A stretch of 64,000 bases of DNA from the NCBI RefSeq assembly GCF_000378625.1, contig NZ_KB905161.1:430244-494243 (forward strand), read 5' to 3'. The translations under genes and the position numbers were made by a program. The stretch is from Colwellia piezophila ATCC BAA-637 (GTDB lineage: Bacteria; Pseudomonadota; Gammaproteobacteria; Enterobacterales; Alteromonadaceae). A model generated the notes under the pieces. It made no database searches. It saw only the letters and a program-made list of their open reading frames with translations, and was not told the origin of the DNA. Shown one piece after another: positions 43,877 through 53,881 of the stretch (positions are counted from its first letter, which is position 1; each line of letters starts with the position of its first letter).

Positions 43877-44968
43877 TCAGGAGTTTTTCCCTAATTTTAT
43901 ACCATTCAATTCTACATATTTATAAGTAATGTGAGATGTGTAGCATACGGTTATAAGAATTAAAAATACAAACATATTATTGATAAATTCACAACCAAGC
44001 GTCATATATCTAGTACCATTAACCATAGGTGCTAGGTTTAAACCAAAAATCTTTTGAATAATCATCACCAAAGAAGTAAAACAAAATATGATTGCTCCAT
44101 GCGTCATATATATTGAGTAAGATAATTTTCCTGCGAACTGAAATGGCCTTAATTTCAAAATATTTGATATCACCCCAGACTCAAAAGAATAAATTAACAC
44201 CATTACAAAAAACACAATAATAGCAATAACAGTTCTTTGCTCAAACTCCGACTGCACTATCATAATAACAACAATGATAACAATGACTTCCAGTAAACTT
44301 CCTAGCATATGAGTAAGTCTGACATGCGCTATTTTCTTATATATGATATAGGTAGAAGCCCCTCCAAAGAAACACGATAATCCCAATAGAACCTCCTTTT
44401 CTAGTACTTCATTTTGATATATTAATAGGCACAAGGCGACTAATGAACTAAGTATCCAGATATACCTTTTAGAAGGGGTATACACGACAACAGACATAAA
44501 CAGTAATATATATAAATAAAATTCAATGCTAATACTCCAAGAAGCTGAATTGAAACTCAAATGATTTGCAAATGGTATCCAAGCTTGGATTAAAAATAGG
44601 TTTGGTACTATTTCACTAATTGAATTCCTCCCACTGAACGGACTATCATTGAAATTAAAAGTGTAATATTCATGTACAAATAATTTACCAAACTCTAATA
44701 ATACAATAACAATAAACATAAATAGGTGTAGCGGGTAAATCCTGAAAAATCGTGCTTTGATAAAAGTTAGAAAATATAATTTTGTTTTATCACCATAACC
44801 GTGAGCTAAAACGAAACCACTTAGCACAAAGAAGAATTCAACCAAGAGATGACTTCCCCTAATAAAATTAAACTCAGTTATGCTCCCAGCTATACGGAGA
44901 TGAAATAAGACAACAGCTATTGCTGCAATCCCTCGAAATGCGTCTAGTGCTTCAAATCTTTTCTTCAA
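43877..44968 (-). CDS. OafA-type acyltransferase 3 family membrane protein
   Basis: 363 residues, about 10 membrane segments. It begins RFEALDAFRGIAAIAVVLFH, the R-x10-H motif of OafA-type acyltransferases, then LLVEFFFVLSGFVLAHGYG (residue 40), the second signature. It likely adds an acetyl group to the EPS or O-antigen. It differs from the neighbouring acyltransferase (about 351 residues) in signature and so is not a recent duplicate. A 209-base gap separates the two and holds no clear feature. Confidence 0.85.
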   Translation of the reverse strand: MKKRFEALDAFRGIAAIAVVLFHLRIAGSITEFNFIRGSHLLVEFFFVLSGFVLAHGYGDKTKLYFLTFIKARFFRIYPLHLFMFIVIVLLEFGKLFVHEYYTFNFNDSPFSGRNSISEIVPNLFLIQAWIPFANHLSFNSASWSISIEFYLYILLFMSVVVYTPSKRYIWILSSLVALCLLIYQNEVLEKEVLLGLSCFFGGASTYIIYKKIAHVRLTHMLGSLLEVIVIIVVIMIVQSEFEQRTVIAIIVFFVMVLIYSFESGVISNILKLRPFQFAGKLSYSIYMTHGAIIFCFTSLVMIIQKIFGLNLAPMVNGTRYMTLGCEFINNMFVFLILITVCYTSHITYKYVELNGIKLGKNS

Positions 44969-45036
44969 CAGTCCCTCCTATGATAATTGCTAAGCTTTAG
45001 TTGTTAGAGTTTTATCGTTCAATAAATTTATAGATA

Positions 45037-46266
45037 TTAAATGCTTTTATTTTGCATCAAAGACTGTTTACATCTTAAAAATAAAAAAGCATAAGCAAAA
45101 GGGATACAAAACCTAGCGTCTAGACTCATATAAGTCATCAAAGAAATTATCATAAAGATCAAACAAATAACTTCAGAGTAGTTATCATTTTTTAAAAAAA
45201 CATTTAATAATTTAATGTTAATATAGAAAAATAAAAGTATAAATGGCCAACCAGCAAATATCACCCAATCAAAGAAAAATGTTTTAGTAGATACTCCTTT
45301 GACTTCACCGGAGATAAAATAACGTAATACTTCTTCAAAATTAATGTGTTCCGGATACACATTTTGGAATTGTTCAATTCCTAACAAGCCATTTTCATAA
45401 ATAGATGGCAGGTAACCAAAAAAACCAGTGCCTAAAGGGTAGTTAAATAGAGATATAAGCGACGTAAATAACATAGTTCCTCGAGTCGCGATAGATGTTG
45501 TGTTGTCAATATCACTTGCAAATAACGGAAAAACATATGTGTCAAAAGTAATAATGAATAAAAATGGAATCACCAAAAATAAGATATATTTTAATAAATA
45601 GTGAGATCTCAAAATGGCATAAATACAAACACTTAAAATAAAGCACAATAATGTTCCTTTTGAGGTTGAAATGAATGCAATGAAAGTTATCGCTATAATA
45701 TAAAGTGGCTTACTAGTTTTATTTACAATAGAAAATAACATTAAAGAAATAACGATTTGAAATCCAAATGTACTTGCTTCAAACGTAAAGCCCCTTAAAC
45801 GATCTGGAGAAAGTGCATTTGATATTTGTATAAAAGAAGTATTATTAACCGTACTTGGAAACATTAAGCTCAAAAAAAGTGAAAATAAACAGACTGATGA
45901 AATAATCCAAATACCTTTACTTAATGTCTCTAAATCCTGTCTAGCGCATATAAAAAAAACAATAATCGTTGGAATTATTATTAGAATAAACCTAGAACCG
46001 CGATCTAAAATAAAAGAAGGTTCATAATCAGTTATAAAAAATAAAGACATTATTAATGAATATAAAAGAAACACACTAAATATAACAACCCCCCTCCTTT
46101 CTAAATTGTTTATTTTATTTAAATTTAAAAAACCGATTATTAAAAAAAATGGAATGACTATCATTCCTGCCGGAGCGGTAAACACCCCTCCAATAGCTGC
46201 TAGTTTTGTACTCTCAAAGGGGATCAAAAAACACAATAAAAAAAACATTAATTTTTGTGATTTCAT
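45037..46266 (-). CDS. O-antigen/EPS polymerase-like membrane protein (Wzy)
   Basis: 409 residues and about 11 hydrophobic segments with a large periplasmic loop near 280-325 (FFGYLPSIYENGLLGIEQFQ). Such low-similarity proteins with a long loop between late membrane segments are typical of Wzy polymerases. The tentative assignment uses topology and context: it is placed between a glycosyltransferase and acyltransferases in a Wzx/Wzy-type locus and no other candidate polymerase exists in the window. It would polymerise lipid-linked repeat units in the periplasm. Confidence 0.7.
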   Translation of the reverse strand: MKSQKLMFFLLCFLIPFESTKLAAIGGVFTAPAGMIVIPFFLIIGFLNLNKINNLERRGVVIFSVFLLYSLIMSLFFITDYEPSFILDRGSRFILIIIPTIIVFFICARQDLETLSKGIWIISSVCLFSLFLSLMFPSTVNNTSFIQISNALSPDRLRGFTFEASTFGFQIVISLMLFSIVNKTSKPLYIIAITFIAFISTSKGTLLCFILSVCIYAILRSHYLLKYILFLVIPFLFIITFDTYVFPLFASDIDNTTSIATRGTMLFTSLISLFNYPLGTGFFGYLPSIYENGLLGIEQFQNVYPEHINFEEVLRYFISGEVKGVSTKTFFFDWVIFAGWPFILLFFYINIKLLNVFLKNDNYSEVICLIFMIISLMTYMSLDARFCIPFAYAFLFLRCKQSLMQNKSI

Positions 46267-46267
46267 A

Positions 46268-47206
46268 CTAAACTAACAACCATTTTTTAATTGCAAACTT
46301 CCATATTCCGCTCGGTAACTTAGTCAATAATCGAATACCTATTACCGCTATACCAATTGTAGATAAACGAATAACACAGGGTCCTGTAACATTTGATTTA
46401 AATGCAAGAAAAGCGTCAGTAACTGACGTTTCAGTAGTCTTCTGCCGATAGAGGTTAATTAATAAATTTGCATAACAAGAATTTACAAAATAATTGATAT
46501 ATTTATCATCAAAACATTCTCGTTTACACTTAATTTCTCGTAATGCGATAAAATTAGATACAGTTTTAGGGCCAAATGGTGAGTTAATAGCTGAACCCTC
46601 ACGCATATTATAAAAAAACAATTCATCATCAATTACTTGGATTTTCTTTGCCGTAAACATGAAGTTGATGCTGAATAATACGTCTTCACTGTAACTAACA
46701 TCCTCATCGAAATGGATTTTATTACTTTGAAGAGACACCCTTTTATAGACACATGAGGCAATATGTAATTTAATTTCTTTAATACAATAAGCCTTTATAA
46801 AGTCTTCCTGGGTATAAAGACCAACTTGGTTAATTACAGTTTTAACAAAGTCAGGATAAACACGAGAATATGAAAAAACAAGCAAATCAATATCTGTTTG
46901 TAATTTAGCATCTAGTACATCAAATATATCTTCCGTATAAGCATCATCCGAATCTAAAAACAGAATGTAGTCACCAACAGCTAGTTTAATCCCAGCATTT
47001 CGTGCGCTGGATACACCTCCGTTTTGTTTGTAGACATAAGTTAAATGCTGTATTTCAGACAAAACCAATTTACATGCAGAACCATCATCAATAATGATTA
47101 ATTCTATATCATTGCGATTCTTGCAGGTGGACTCAAACCAACCAATTATATTTTTTACTTCTTTATGCGTATTGTAAACAGGTACTACGATTGAGTATTT
47201 AATCAT
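46268..47206 (-). CDS. Family 2 glycosyltransferase
   Basis: 312 residues from the ATG at 47206, which overlaps the upstream stop (ATGA) and has GGGACG about nine bases upstream. A GTG five codons earlier is possible. GT-A fold: IKYSIVVPVYNTHKEV at the N-terminus, IIIDDGSACKL near 46, GGVSSARNAGIKLAVGDYIL near 68 and FLDSDDAY near 92, which holds the DxD-type motif. It transfers an activated sugar to the lipid-linked EPS precursor; donor unknown. It is coupled to the GT1/4 gene upstream. Confidence 0.85.
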   Translation of the reverse strand: MIKYSIVVPVYNTHKEVKNIIGWFESTCKNRNDIELIIIDDGSACKLVLSEIQHLTYVYKQNGGVSSARNAGIKLAVGDYILFLDSDDAYTEDIFDVLDAKLQTDIDLLVFSYSRVYPDFVKTVINQVGLYTQEDFIKAYCIKEIKLHIASCVYKRVSLQSNKIHFDEDVSYSEDVLFSINFMFTAKKIQVIDDELFFYNMREGSAINSPFGPKTVSNFIALREIKCKRECFDDKYINYFVNSCYANLLINLYRQKTTETSVTDAFLAFKSNVTGPCVIRLSTIGIAVIGIRLLTKLPSGIWKFAIKKWLLV

Positions 47207-48261
47207 AATATTTCGTCCCACAATTTTATAATATGATTCATATTAGTTTCATTAGATTTTACCAACGCAAAATCCGACATTGCTAAATATCTCGAATTAT
47301 CTTTGCAAATATCTTCTATTTTATCTGCAAACATTTGTGTGTTATCACTTTCAATGATAAATCCATTTTTTCCATCTTCAACAATCCACTTCAATGCAAC
47401 AAAAGTTTCGTAAGCAACGATAGGTAGGCCTTGGCTTCTTGCTTCAATTAGTGTTTGTCCGAAACCTTCGTAGCGTGACGTCATTAAAAACGTAGAATAT
47501 TCCCGCAATATAGGTGCCACATCAGATATGACTCCCTTAAACTGAACACCATCCACTTTTTCAACCTTGCTTTTTAGACAGTTAATTTCAAATTCTGAAC
47601 CCCCACCATAAATATCAAGCGAGTAGCCTTCCGGTAGTAAATTAAATACGCGAATCATTTCTGAAAAATTTTTTTGATCTTCATCGATCCTAGCAATAGT
47701 TACTAATTTTTTACTACAGTTTCTAACTGAAGCCGCCGTATCTATTCGACACCCCCGGGGGATAACTTTTATTAGCCTAGTCAAGCGAGGGTAAATCGAG
47801 ATCAAATGCTCTAGATCATAGATAGTATAAACAGTCACATAGTCAATATACTGTCCCACAAGAAACATCACCAACTTAGAGAATGGTTCAAAATATTTAT
47901 CAAATTTATTGGTCTGAACCATGATAATCTTTGAACACTTTAATGTTTTTTTAGGTATATATAGCAGATCATTAGGATGAAATATAATGATTATATCTGA
48001 ATCGGATGAGCACAAGTTACCAATTATTTTGCGTTGATTTAGTTTAGTTCTAACTTTATTAACCAAAGATAAAGATGAATCAGTTACCGAAAAATTAATA
48101 TATTTGACATTCCCATTCTCATAAAACGCTTCTTTTGTTCCAATTGAGTGATAAAGCTCTACCAATTCAGCCTTTTTATTAATAGTTTGTAAAGATCGAA
48201 TCAATCCTTCCACGCCACCAATAGTTGTTGATTTATTGGAGTTAACTGTTACTAGATTCAT
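47203..48261 (-). CDS. Family 4 glycosyltransferase
   Basis: 352 residues from the ATG at 48261, preferred over an ATG ten codons upstream because GGAAAAAGAA sits right before it and the family usually begins with a hydrophobic strand. The C-terminal GT-B domain has LVTIARIDEDQKNFSEMIRV near 216, YSLDIYGGGSEFE near 243, and SRYEGFGQTLIEARSQGLPI near 293 (E-x7-E). It is a retaining transferase of unknown donor. Its TGA stop overlaps the ATG of the next glycosyltransferase. AT-rich like its neighbours. Confidence 0.85.
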   Translation of the reverse strand: MNLVTVNSNKSTTIGGVEGLIRSLQTINKKAELVELYHSIGTKEAFYENGNVKYINFSVTDSSLSLVNKVRTKLNQRKIIGNLCSSDSDIIIIFHPNDLLYIPKKTLKCSKIIMVQTNKFDKYFEPFSKLVMFLVGQYIDYVTVYTIYDLEHLISIYPRLTRLIKVIPRGCRIDTAASVRNCSKKLVTIARIDEDQKNFSEMIRVFNLLPEGYSLDIYGGGSEFEINCLKSKVEKVDGVQFKGVISDVAPILREYSTFLMTSRYEGFGQTLIEARSQGLPIVAYETFVALKWIVEDGKNGFIIESDNTQMFADKIEDICKDNSRYLAMSDFALVKSNETNMNHIIKLWDEIL

Positions 48262-48356
48262 TTCTTTTTCCACTTCAATAAAGTTTTGCATGAAGTACTT
48301 AAGATGAGTGTAAGGCTCAAAGCCGTCCTCGTATTTAAAGCACTATAGTTTTACAA

Positions 48357-48381
48357 AGAAGTAGGCACATCACCTACTTCT
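48357..48381 (-). terminator. Perfect 9-bp hairpin between glycosyltransferase genes
   Basis: AGAAGTAGG pairs with CCTACTTCT around a 7-base loop. It lies downstream of the GT4 gene (48501-49634) and before the next one, in the 209-base gap. Only a short T run follows on the minus strand, so it could be a weak terminator or an mRNA processing/attenuation site. Confidence 0.5.
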
Positions 48382-48500
48382 ATTCGCATATAGTCATTTT
48401 ATGCCCCTAATAAAGCAGCCCATATAAGGTGTACAGAAAATGAAAATAAGCTGTTTAATTTAAGTTAACTTATAATTCATAATGGGGAGCATATTTATCA

Positions 48501-49634
48501 CTATTTCCCCCCTTTAATACCTTCTGCATATTTAGTTTGCTTATCGTCAATATAACTTTTTAACTTTTGCTCAAAATGCACTGTGCCAAACTGTTTTGCA
48601 TGTAACGAAATATCTGCAGCTGAAGCTAGCGTAACTTTAGTTTCGAATACATTAACAGCGTCAATTATTGCCTCTACGCTTTGTGAATAAAAATGTATAC
48701 CTGTTGTACCGTCAATGACGGTATCAACTAACCCTCCCTTGCCATACCCAATAACTGGTGTTCCACAGGCCTGGGCTTCTACAGGGACTATGCCAAAATC
48801 TTCTTCCGCGGCATAAACAAATGCTTTAGCTTTTTGTATTCTTGTAATTAACTCGTCGTATTCTACGTAACCTAATAATGTGACATTTCCAGGTAAACTT
48901 TCGTTAATTTTATTATAATCAGGACCTTCTCCAACCACTATCAACATTTTTGAAGGCATTGCTTTAAAAGCATTTACAATTAGGTCAACTTTTTTATAAG
49001 GAACAAGCCTCGAACAGGTAATGTAATAATCTTCTTTTTCTTCACATAAGGTAAATGAATTTGTATCTACAGGAGGAAATATTATTTCAGACTCTCTTCG
49101 ATAAAACTTTTCTATTCTTCGTTGAATAAATGATGAGTTTGCAATAAAGTGATCTACAGCAAAAGATGAGCGAACATCAAAATCTCTAATTTTATTTAAC
49201 AAATAACGTGCTAAGACCGATTTCAGCCCTGACTCTATACCGCTCTCTTTTAGATATTGACCTTGTAAGTCCCATGCATAGCGAACTGGAGAGTGGCAAT
49301 AGCAAACATGAACTTGGTCAGGCCCTGTCAGTACACCTTTTGCGACACAGTAACTACTCGATATGATTAAATCATATGAGCTTAAATCGAGCTGTTGGAT
49401 AGCTAAAGGCATAAGAGGTAAGTATGATCTATATTTTTTCACCCCAAAAGGTAAGCGCTGAATAAATGATGTTTTAACTTGCTTATGTATACCCAAAGAG
49501 GCAAGTTGTTCCTCTGTCATTCCACAAACTAACGAAAAAACATCAGCACCCTGGTAAATGTTAAGTATCGATTTAAGAACTTTTTCAGCTCCCCCCATAT
49601 CAGTAAGCCAATCATGTACAACTGCCACTCTCAT
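48501..49634 (-). CDS. Family 4 glycosyltransferase (mannosyltransferase-like)
   Basis: 377 residues. It begins MRVAVVHDWLTDMGGAEKVL, the N-terminal motif of the WbaZ/MtfB-like family-4 transferases that use GDP-mannose (from family knowledge). The C-terminal GT-B part has YYITCSRLVPYKKVDLIVNA near 206, KMLIVVGEGPDYNKI near 228 and EEDFGIVPVEAQACGTPVIG near 282 (E-x7-E). manC in the same locus supplies GDP-mannose. The ATG directly follows the stop codon of the ugd fragment (TAAATG). Confidence 0.82.
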   Translation of the reverse strand: MRVAVVHDWLTDMGGAEKVLKSILNIYQGADVFSLVCGMTEEQLASLGIHKQVKTSFIQRLPFGVKKYRSYLPLMPLAIQQLDLSSYDLIISSSYCVAKGVLTGPDQVHVCYCHSPVRYAWDLQGQYLKESGIESGLKSVLARYLLNKIRDFDVRSSFAVDHFIANSSFIQRRIEKFYRRESEIIFPPVDTNSFTLCEEKEDYYITCSRLVPYKKVDLIVNAFKAMPSKMLIVVGEGPDYNKINESLPGNVTLLGYVEYDELITRIQKAKAFVYAAEEDFGIVPVEAQACGTPVIGYGKGGLVDTVIDGTTGIHFYSQSVEAIIDAVNVFETKVTLASAADISLHAKQFGTVHFEQKLKSYIDDKQTKYAEGIKGGK

Positions 49635-49886
<252 letters not shown>

Positions 49887-49977
49887 GAAAATAATATAAT
49901 AACGAATACATCGTTAGATGTACGCTTTTATATATATAAATACAATCCACTGAGCCAACTAACTATTTCTTGATAGT

Positions 49978-50640
49978 TAATGCAGGTGCTTTTCAAGACA
50001 GTTGTCGCCTAAGTTGTTAAGGCGATTCTTTATGTTGCTGTGGATTTAACTCCCAGCACCTATTGGCTGCCAGTTTCTTTCACTTTTTGGCCATCGCACA
50101 GGATGCTCATTTCTTTTTTGTTGATACAACTCTTTTCGTTTCGCTAATATTTCAATATCAAGGCCTTCATAGCCTTGATTTGGTGTTACAAACTTGATCC
50201 TGATATGGCGATGTTCAATATCGTACCAGTAAACAAACTCTTTTACCCATTGTCGTTCTTCATCTAATGATGTAAGTCCATCAGAAGGGCAACGTGGTTG
50301 GTACTTTACGGTTCTAAATACGAATTATCATTGCTTACCCTTGGGCGGCTACGTGAGGTAACAACACCTAAATCATACATTTTGGCTCGCATTGTCAAAC
50401 TACCCACTGGTGCGCCATTATCGGAATGAAACACTAAGTTTTTTTTCAAGCACTTCACTGACTATAAACTGCGCTCAAGCAACTCTGCCGCTTGTTCACC
50501 TGTTTCGTGGTGATGTACTTCCCAACCAATTACTTCCTGGCTGTAGATATATTCTATCATTTACAGGTAATAATGTTAACTATCACGGTTGACGGCATAT
50601 AGCTGACATCCCAACGCCACACCTTTTTTTAATTATTAGC
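49978..50640 (-). pseudogene. Decayed IS3-family transposase (orfB integrase core)
   Basis: Reading the minus strand from about 50620 gives VWRWDVSYMPSTV, then in shifting frames IYSQEVIGWEVHHHETGEQA, LVFHSDNGAPVGSLTMRAKM, YDLGVVTSRSRPRVSNDN and RKELYQQKRNEHPVRWPKSE; these follow the rve integrase of IS3-group elements. Several stop codons and frameshifts interrupt it. A stretch near 49978-50010 (CGACAACTGTCTTGAAAAG) resembles an IS3 right terminal repeat. The 5' part of the IS (orfA, left end) is missing next to the wzx gene. Together with the ugd fragment it marks an old recombination junction. Confidence 0.75.
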
Positions 50641-50741
50641 GCTATAACTCGTTGGCTTTTTATGGGTTATATCTTAGTTACGCTTTACCTCTATTGTGTT
50701 ACATGTTTTCAGGTTTTATAGTTAAAATTGAAGCTAAACTG

Positions 50742-52181
50742 CTACCTTTTTAAGGTACTCAAAACCATAAACCATAAACTTTTATTTAATTTACTCGTTA
50801 GATATAGATAAATAGCTAAAGCCAAAAACAAAAAAAACATTGAACTGATATAAACACTCTCAATTAGAACAAAATAATAGACAAGAAAACCAGGGATAGA
50901 AGCAAGGATCGCGATGCTTAGAGGGGTGATTATCTCATTAAAATACTCCTTAAACCCAGCCCCACACAATGGCTTCACCATAAAATACCAATTTGGAAAG
51001 TTTAAGAATACCTGTAAACTCAGTAATGAAGTTGCTACACCAACTAATCCGTAAAAACTGCCTAGATAAATCACCAAGGGAATGAATGAAAACAGACCTA
51101 AATTCCAATAAAAGCCCAAATCAGCCCGGCCTTTCGCTAACTGTAATGAACCAACTGGGTTACCTATCGAACGGAACATAAAATAAAAAGACAATATTTG
51201 CATAATTAAAATGGCTTCAGACCATTTATCACCAAATAAAACTATGACTAACGGCTCTGCTAAAATAGCCATTGCTATATATATAGGAAAATTTACCGAG
51301 CACAAATAATTTATAGTTTTGAGGTAAATATTCTTAAGTTGCTTCGTATCATTTTGTACTGTGGACATGATAGGAAATGTGACTTTCGTTATAATGGGAT
51401 TAATTATTTCAGCTGGCTTCATAACTAAAGTCTTAGCTATACTATAAATACCTAATGCTTCGGTGCCTAATAATTTACCAATCAAAATGACATCAAACTG
51501 TGAGTTAAAGTAATTAATACTTCTCTCTCCCATTTGAAATAGACCAAAACTAATTAAGCTTTTGATCTCACTATGCTTATAAATTAAACTTGGTTTGTGT
51601 TCTCTTAGACCTTGCAACATGAAAATCAAGTTAGATATGCTGACATTTACAAGTGTTGCATACACCAACGAATACACACCATAATCATTGATTGCACAAA
51701 GCACAGCTACAACAAAAGATATTAAAGCTGCGATAATTTCGACTTTTGCCAATCGATTAAAGAGTAGTTTTTTTTGGTTTAAAATACGGTATTGATTACC
51801 AATTGCAGAAATAAAAAAAGTGAGAGCCAATAATTGGATTAAAGGAATTATTTGTATTTCATTGTAATACTGCGAAATCATCGAAGCAGAAAAATACACA
51901 ATAAAAAACAATACAGTCCCAGCAAAAATATTCAGCCAATATAAACTAGACAATTGTTTATGGGATATATCTTGTTTGTGGATTATTGCGCTTGATATCC
52001 CCATATCCATAAACAATGCACTAAAGCCAATGACCACAGTAACAATAGCCATTAAGCCAAAATCACTTGGGGCAAGATACCGAGCGAGTATTGACACTTG
52101 CGCTAACTGTAAAATGGCGATAGATATAGATGAAAAACTAGTCCACTTAACACCATTTAAGGCTTTTTGTTTTAAACTCAT
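50742..52181 (-). CDS. Wzx-type polysaccharide flippase
   Basis: 479 residues with 12-14 hydrophobic segments (for example LMAIVTVVIGFSALFMDMGI near 42). It matches the MATE-like polysaccharide flippase family of O-antigen/EPS systems: N-terminal KALNGVKWTSFSSI and the membrane helices in the usual spacing. It flips the lipid-linked repeat unit across the inner membrane. Its stop is close to the IS3 remnant and its start is 1 base from the wecE stop, so it shares the operon with the dideoxyamino sugar genes. Confidence 0.88.
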   Translation of the reverse strand: MSLKQKALNGVKWTSFSSISIAILQLAQVSILARYLAPSDFGLMAIVTVVIGFSALFMDMGISSAIIHKQDISHKQLSSLYWLNIFAGTVLFFIVYFSASMISQYYNEIQIIPLIQLLALTFFISAIGNQYRILNQKKLLFNRLAKVEIIAALISFVVAVLCAINDYGVYSLVYATLVNVSISNLIFMLQGLREHKPSLIYKHSEIKSLISFGLFQMGERSINYFNSQFDVILIGKLLGTEALGIYSIAKTLVMKPAEIINPIITKVTFPIMSTVQNDTKQLKNIYLKTINYLCSVNFPIYIAMAILAEPLVIVLFGDKWSEAILIMQILSFYFMFRSIGNPVGSLQLAKGRADLGFYWNLGLFSFIPLVIYLGSFYGLVGVATSLLSLQVFLNFPNWYFMVKPLCGAGFKEYFNEIITPLSIAILASIPGFLVYYFVLIESVYISSMFFLFLALAIYLYLTSKLNKSLWFMVLSTLKR

Positions 52182-52182
52182 A

Positions 52183-53316
52183 TTAAGAATAAAAGTCCGT
52201 TATAACATTAACCACTCTTTCTATATCTATTATACTTAAGCCAAAATACATTGGTAATCTAAGCAGTTTTTCACTCTCTATTGTTGTATACCTATCACTT
52301 CCATCAAACCTTCCAAAATTTTCTCCTGCAATCGCAGAGTGGAGAGGGATGTAATGAAAAACAGCCATAATATCATTCAGTTTTAAATGTTCTATCAATT
52401 TCGTTCTTTCATTGATGCCTTTTAATTTAATATAGAACATATGCGCATTATGAGAGCAATCAGAAGGTATGTGTGGCAATTCAATTTTTTCATTGTCAGC
52501 CAAGTTTTGTAGTTTATCTTGATAGTGAGACCATGACGCTAAACGTTCATTATTCATCTGCTCTGCTTTTTCTAATTGACCATATAGGTAAGCTGCTTGG
52601 ATATCAGAAGGCAAATAACTACTACCTAAATCAACCCATGAATATTTATCAACCATACCTCTAAAGAATTGGCTACGATTAGTACCTTTCTCGCGAATGA
52701 TTTCTGCTCGTTTTACAAATCTTTCATCATTTATAATTAATAAACCGCCTTCACCACCACTGGTATAGTTCTTAGTCTCGTGAAAACTTAATGTTCCAAA
52801 GTGCCCTATTGTCCCTAACGGTTTTCCTTTATAAGTTGACATCATGCCTTGCGCGGCATCTTCTATTACATATAAATCATGACGTGTGGCGATATCCATA
52901 ATAGTATCCATTTCACATGCGACACCGGCATAATGAACAGGAACAATCGCTTTAGTTTTACTTGTTATTGCTTGTTCAATAAGATTTTCATCTATATTCA
53001 TCGTATCAGGTCGAATATCTACAAAGACTATTTTGGCACCTCTAAGGACGAATGCATTAGCCGTACTTACAAAAGTATAACTCGGCATAATTACTTCATC
53101 GCCAGGTTGAATGTCAATTAAAATAGCTGCCATCTCTAGGGCTTGAGTACAATTAGGTGTTAATAAAGATTTTACACAGCCGAGTTTTTCATTAAACCAC
53201 TGATGGCATAGCTGGGTATATTTACCATCACCTGAAATTTTATCACTTCGCATTGCACTAAGGACATGCTTTTCTTCATTACCAGTATATGGTGGTTTAT
53301 TAAATAAAATCATCAC
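52183..53316 (-). CDS. wecE: dTDP-4-amino-4,6-dideoxygalactose transaminase
   Basis: 377 residues. It closely matches WecE/RffA: NKPPYTGNEEKHVLSAM at the N-terminus, TPNCTQALEMAAILIDI, the PLP-lysine in LSFHETKNYTSGGEGG near 183, KGTNRSQFFRGMVDKYSWVD near 216, and HNAHMFYIKL, FHYIPLHSAIAGE near 325. It converts dTDP-4-keto-6-deoxyglucose to dTDP-4-amino-4,6-dideoxygalactose (Fuc4N). The pathway has RmlA and RmlB in the same cluster but no RmlC or RmlD, so the keto intermediate flows to amino sugar rather than rhamnose. It overlaps the acyltransferase gene by 17 bases. Confidence 0.92.
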   Translation of the reverse strand: MMILFNKPPYTGNEEKHVLSAMRSDKISGDGKYTQLCHQWFNEKLGCVKSLLTPNCTQALEMAAILIDIQPGDEVIMPSYTFVSTANAFVLRGAKIVFVDIRPDTMNIDENLIEQAITSKTKAIVPVHYAGVACEMDTIMDIATRHDLYVIEDAAQGMMSTYKGKPLGTIGHFGTLSFHETKNYTSGGEGGLLIINDERFVKRAEIIREKGTNRSQFFRGMVDKYSWVDLGSSYLPSDIQAAYLYGQLEKAEQMNNERLASWSHYQDKLQNLADNEKIELPHIPSDCSHNAHMFYIKLKGINERTKLIEHLKLNDIMAVFHYIPLHSAIAGENFGRFDGSDRYTTIESEKLLRLPMYFGLSIIDIERVVNVITDFYS

Positions 53317-53872
53317 TACTCGCTTTTAAAAATTGTTGTTCAAGTTTTAAAAGATCATTACATCGATCCTTAATTCTTTTTGCCGGATTGCCGAGATAAA
53401 TACCCCAAGGCTTTGTGCTTTTATTAACCAGAGTTAAAGCACCTACTGAACACCCTTCAGCTAAAGAAACGCCTGGAAATATAATCGAACTTGCACCAAT
53501 AATTGCATGCTTACCTATAGAGACAGCTTTTTTGAATTCATTTTTATACTCAACAGGTATAGTCGGATTAGTCATAGTTTTACCGCTATAATCATCAGAT
53601 TGGCTGAATATTTGTACATGATAAGCACAACCTGAAAAATCATCCATTATAATTCCTTCATCCCCTCCCGCGAGTAACACAAATGGAGCTAAATGTATAT
53701 TACTTCCTAATGTTAGTTTGCCAGACAAAATACAAAAATCATCTATTCTGGTATTATTACCAATCGATATTTGTTCACAATTATAGATACTCGCTTTATC
53801 ACTAATTTTTACATTTTTTCCTAGGTACAAAAAACCAAGTTTGGTTAATTCCTCTGCAGATAAATATGCCAT
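53300..53872 (-). CDS. Hexapeptide-repeat acyltransferase (sugar N-acyltransferase)
   Basis: 190 residues. Left-handed beta-helix repeats run from about residue 20 (ISDKASIYNCEQISIGNNTR, ... LSGKLTLGSNIHLAPF) and the C-terminal HAIIGASSIIFPGVSLAEGC and LTLVNKSTKPWGIYLGNPAKRI, the usual LbH active-site/end motif. It lies between the WecE aminotransferase and a PhaB-like reductase, so it probably acylates the new 4-amino group (acetyl or 3-hydroxybutyryl). It takes the role played by the unrelated WecD in enterobacterial antigen synthesis. It overlaps wecE. Confidence 0.85.
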   Translation of the reverse strand: MAYLSAEELTKLGFLYLGKNVKISDKASIYNCEQISIGNNTRIDDFCILSGKLTLGSNIHLAPFVLLAGGDEGIIMDDFSGCAYHVQIFSQSDDYSGKTMTNPTIPVEYKNEFKKAVSIGKHAIIGASSIIFPGVSLAEGCSVGALTLVNKSTKPWGIYLGNPAKRIKDRCNDLLKLEQQFLKASSDDFI

Positions 53873-53881
53873 GTTTTTCCC

